A stretch of 21,892 bases of DNA from contig MU001692.1 of NCBI GenBank assembly GCA_010093515.1, forward strand, positions 22,303 to 44,194, given 5' to 3'. Below, in pieces: positions 20,359 to 21,892 of this stretch (position 1 is the stretch's first letter; each line of letters begins with the position of its first letter). The stretch comes from Lineolata rhizophorae (lineage: Eukaryota; Ascomycota; Dothideomycetes; Lineolatales; Lineolataceae). Under the pieces are notes generated by a model that had not been told where the DNA came from, did no database searches, and saw only the letters and a list, made by a program, of their open reading frames with translations. The position numbers and the translations under genes were made by a program.

Positions 20359-21261
20359 ATGGCCTTGCAACCGCAAATCCCCTTCCTTGGGCCGAAACTA
20401 TGGGAAGCTGAACAAATCCTCGAAATTCCCAATCAGGCCAAGGAAAACATTTTCACCTGCGTAGGCTTTGCTCCGACGAGGGGCCGCCGTTGTCAAAACC
20501 GAATCGCAATACACAACCGCGTGATGGTACGTGACACGCTAGACCTCGCCTCCCGCTTCGACCCGGACAATCCTGAGGTGGAGCGACTCCTGAGACGCGT
20601 TGTTGGCCGGGCCCTCTGCTTCCGCCATGTGAACCAGGAGCCGCATGTTCTCCGGAATTGGATGGACAGGGTTGAAGATCTGGCGATAGTGAGGCTACGA
20701 GCTGAGTTGGGCCAAGAACCTGCTCCGCACGAACAGGCAGTTCCAGCAGCGCCTGTCCAACCGGCGCCCTGCAACCGCCGGCACGCCCGCCGCAAGCCCA
20801 CCGACGACGCATGCCAGATCTGCCTAGCAAGCACGACGCACACCGCGCGTCGGCACCTCGTATGGTGCAAGACCACATGCGGGACCAACTACCACGCGTC
20901 CTGCTGGGCTCTTTGGACAGCTGCCGTGCCAGCTCTAGGGCGGGGGCTATTTTGCCCTTACTGTCTGACGGCGTGGTCGGGCGAGGCGTGCGAGCACGAC
21001 ATCGCGCAGGCGCCGGCGGGAGGGTGGGACATGTGGACGGCGGGAAACGATGAGGAGGCCTTGGAGGAGGAGGCGGGGCCGAGGCTCCAGGCGGACGGGT
21101 TGGGGTTCGACGTCTTGTATGACCCCGAGCAGCACTTGAGCATGCGGGAGTTCATGATGTTGCTGGTGAAGAGCAAGGGGGTGAGGGATATGTGGGAGAT
21201 GCCTGGGGTGGTGGATTTGCCTAGAGTGGTGATTACCTTGGACAGGAGGAGGAATCGGTAG
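20359..21261 (+). CDS. RING-type zinc-finger protein, possible ubiquitin ligase
   Basis: A 300-codon single-exon gene. The frame is open upstream to about 20245, but 20359 is its first in-frame ATG (G at -3 and +4). The TATA box at 20222 also places the transcript start near or after 20250. Residues 150-205 form a RING-like cluster C152-x2-C155-x14-C170-x3-C174-x4-H179-x2-C182-x16-C199-x2-C202. The central CKTTCGTNYHASCWALW resembles the RING of ZSWIM2-like proteins and of several fungal RING proteins. The N-terminal part has a separate Cys/His set (C34, C45 in GRRCQNRIAIHNR, C87, H90), which may also bind metal. A Pro/Ala linker (120-137) joins the two; the C-terminal part is acidic, then basic (DRRRNR end). 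RING domains usually recruit E2 enzymes, so E3 ligase activity is plausible but not shown. No partner or pathway is indicated by the neighbours. Confidence 0.75.
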   Translation: MALQPQIPFLGPKLWEAEQILEIPNQAKENIFTCVGFAPTRGRRCQNRIAIHNRVMVRDTLDLASRFDPDNPEVERLLRRVVGRALCFRHVNQEPHVLRNWMDRVEDLAIVRLRAELGQEPAPHEQAVPAAPVQPAPCNRRHARRKPTDDACQICLASTTHTARRHLVWCKTTCGTNYHASCWALWTAAVPALGRGLFCPYCLTAWSGEACEHDIAQAPAGGWDMWTAGNDEEALEEEAGPRLQADGLGFDVLYDPEQHLSMREFMMLLVKSKGVRDMWEMPGVVDLPRVVITLDRRRNR

Positions 21262-21542
21262 TGAAGTAAGGAGGGGACTGGCGGTGGTCAGCCGATGGAA
21301 TCGGAGTCTCCTGTCTTTTATCATTGCCCTTCTCTCTTTTTATAGACGGCTTATAGACGGCACGGATGGACTAGTATCCCGACTGAGATTGTGATCTTGG
21401 TACTACACACCTATATTCGATTGGTTTAACTGTTAATTCCTCTTATATTAGATACCGTAGAAGAGATTGTGATCCTCTTCTTAAGACGTGGCAAATGAGA
21501 AAATAATTAGAGTATGCTAAAATAATGATGACTAACGTGTAG
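21262..21542. other. 3' flank of the RING gene, AT-rich, with small repeats
   Basis: Contains an exact 11-bp tandem duplication TTATAGACGGC (21340-21350 and 21351-21361). The 12-mer GAGATTGTGATC occurs twice (21385-21396 and 21463-21474). The second copy lies inside a hairpin GAAGAG-9 nt-CTCTTC (21460-21480). The last 120 bases before the transposon end are AT-rich. No gene is seen. Confidence 0.6.
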
Positions 21543-21543
21543 T

Positions 21544-21577
21544 ACCCCCTGGTCGGTCAGACCCCATGGTCGGTCAG
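21544..21577 (+). repeat. 5' terminal doubled repeat of the right pogo-type element
   Basis: Two 17-base units in tandem, ACCCCCTGGTCGGTCAG (21544-21560) and ACCCCATGGTCGGTCAG (21561-21577), differ at one base. TA dinucleotides at 21540-21541 and 21543-21544 could be the target-site duplication. Position just before a transposase start, and a doubled motif as at the left edge of the window, mark this as a transposon end. The partner terminus is outside the window. Confidence 0.6.
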
Positions 21578-21629
21578 CTTCGTGTCTAGACGCGTCTATC
21601 AACTTTACACCTCAATTCCTCCACCACCA

Positions 21630-21892
21630 ATGCCCCAGGACGCGTCAAAAGAAGCCAGAATTAACCTGGCTATCAAATCCATCGAAAAAGGCGATTTTCC
21701 GAGTGTTAGGGCCGCTGCCAAAGCCCTGGGCCTGAACTTCGACACCCTCCGACGCAGGATTGCTAGACGGCCCTCTCGAGCCGACCGAGCAGCCAAAGAT
21801 GAGAAGCTCAGCAAGACAGAGCAGGAGAGTGTCATCAGACAGGCCCTGGACATGGATGCCAGAGGATACAGTCTGAAACTTGATGATGTGGC
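21630..21892 (+). CDS. pogo/Fot1-type transposase, N-terminal part (cut by window edge)
   Basis: ATG at 21630 opens a frame that stays open for 87 codons to the window edge. Residues 8-47 are a helix-turn-helix of the Psq (pipsqueak) type: INLAIKSIEKGDFPSVRAAA then a turn and a recognition helix around FDTLRRRIAR. After a basic hinge (RRPSRADRAAKDEKL), SKTEQESVIRQALDMDARGY begins a CENP-B-type HTH domain. This is the standard N-terminus of fungal pogo/Fot1 transposases, whose DDE catalytic domain would lie beyond the window. It sits 53 nt after the doubled terminal repeat. The frame is undamaged as far as visible and does not look RIP-mutated, so the copy may be young. Confidence 0.85.
   Translation, partial: MPQDASKEARINLAIKSIEKGDFPSVRAAAKALGLNFDTLRRRIARRPSRADRAAKDEKLSKTEQESVIRQALDMDARGYSLKLDDV

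Noticed and set aside
1-21892. Possible CRISPR array, phage, secondary-metabolite cluster or defence island
   Set aside because: No regularly spaced repeats, no prokaryotic gene layout, and no synthase, NACHT or similar domains were seen in any frame.

Overview
The window reads as nuclear DNA of a filamentous ascomycete, most likely a Sordariomycete (the class is an inference). Short introns (58-87 nt) with GT...AG ends and a GCTAAC branch site, a fungal-type SAT4/HAL4 kinase, a CAP10-type glycosyltransferase, pogo-type DNA transposons and an AT-rich tract with a marginal RIP-like dinucleotide pattern all point that way. Nothing looks bacterial: there are no operons and no tRNA or rRNA genes were found.

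Layout. Bases 1-111 are the last codons of a pogo/Fot1-type transposase, followed by its 3' terminal repeats (159-190). Bases 193-4531 hold no gene I can support. An intact, intronless SAT4/HAL4-type serine/threonine kinase lies on the minus strand (4532-6781). It is preceded by an unusually ATG-poor leader of about 1 kb, with one short uORF and a TATA-like box near 7790. From there to about 13300 is GC-rich DNA without a convincing gene. The composition then switches to an AT-rich block (about 13300-16300). Its left part carries what looks like the decayed 3' end of a Ty1/Copia retrotransposon on the minus strand: polypurine tract, LTR start and RNase H scraps.

A four-exon CAP10/GT90 glycosyltransferase gene follows on the plus strand (17159-18688). 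After 1.5 kb of AT-rich spacer comes a single-exon RING-type zinc-finger gene (20359-21261) with a clear TATA box and an inverted repeat abutting it. The window ends in the 5' end of a second pogo-type transposon: doubled terminal repeat at 21544-21577 and transposase start at 21630, cut by the window edge.

The three intact genes do not form a pathway. The kinase is expected to regulate potassium and nutrient transporters, the GT90 protein to act in Golgi glycan synthesis, and the RING protein is of unknown function. The picture is a gene-poor, transposon-bordered region. The most interesting items are the buried Copia relic, the two different doubled terminal repeats of the flanking pogo elements, and the strand-asymmetric loss of ATG upstream of the kinase.
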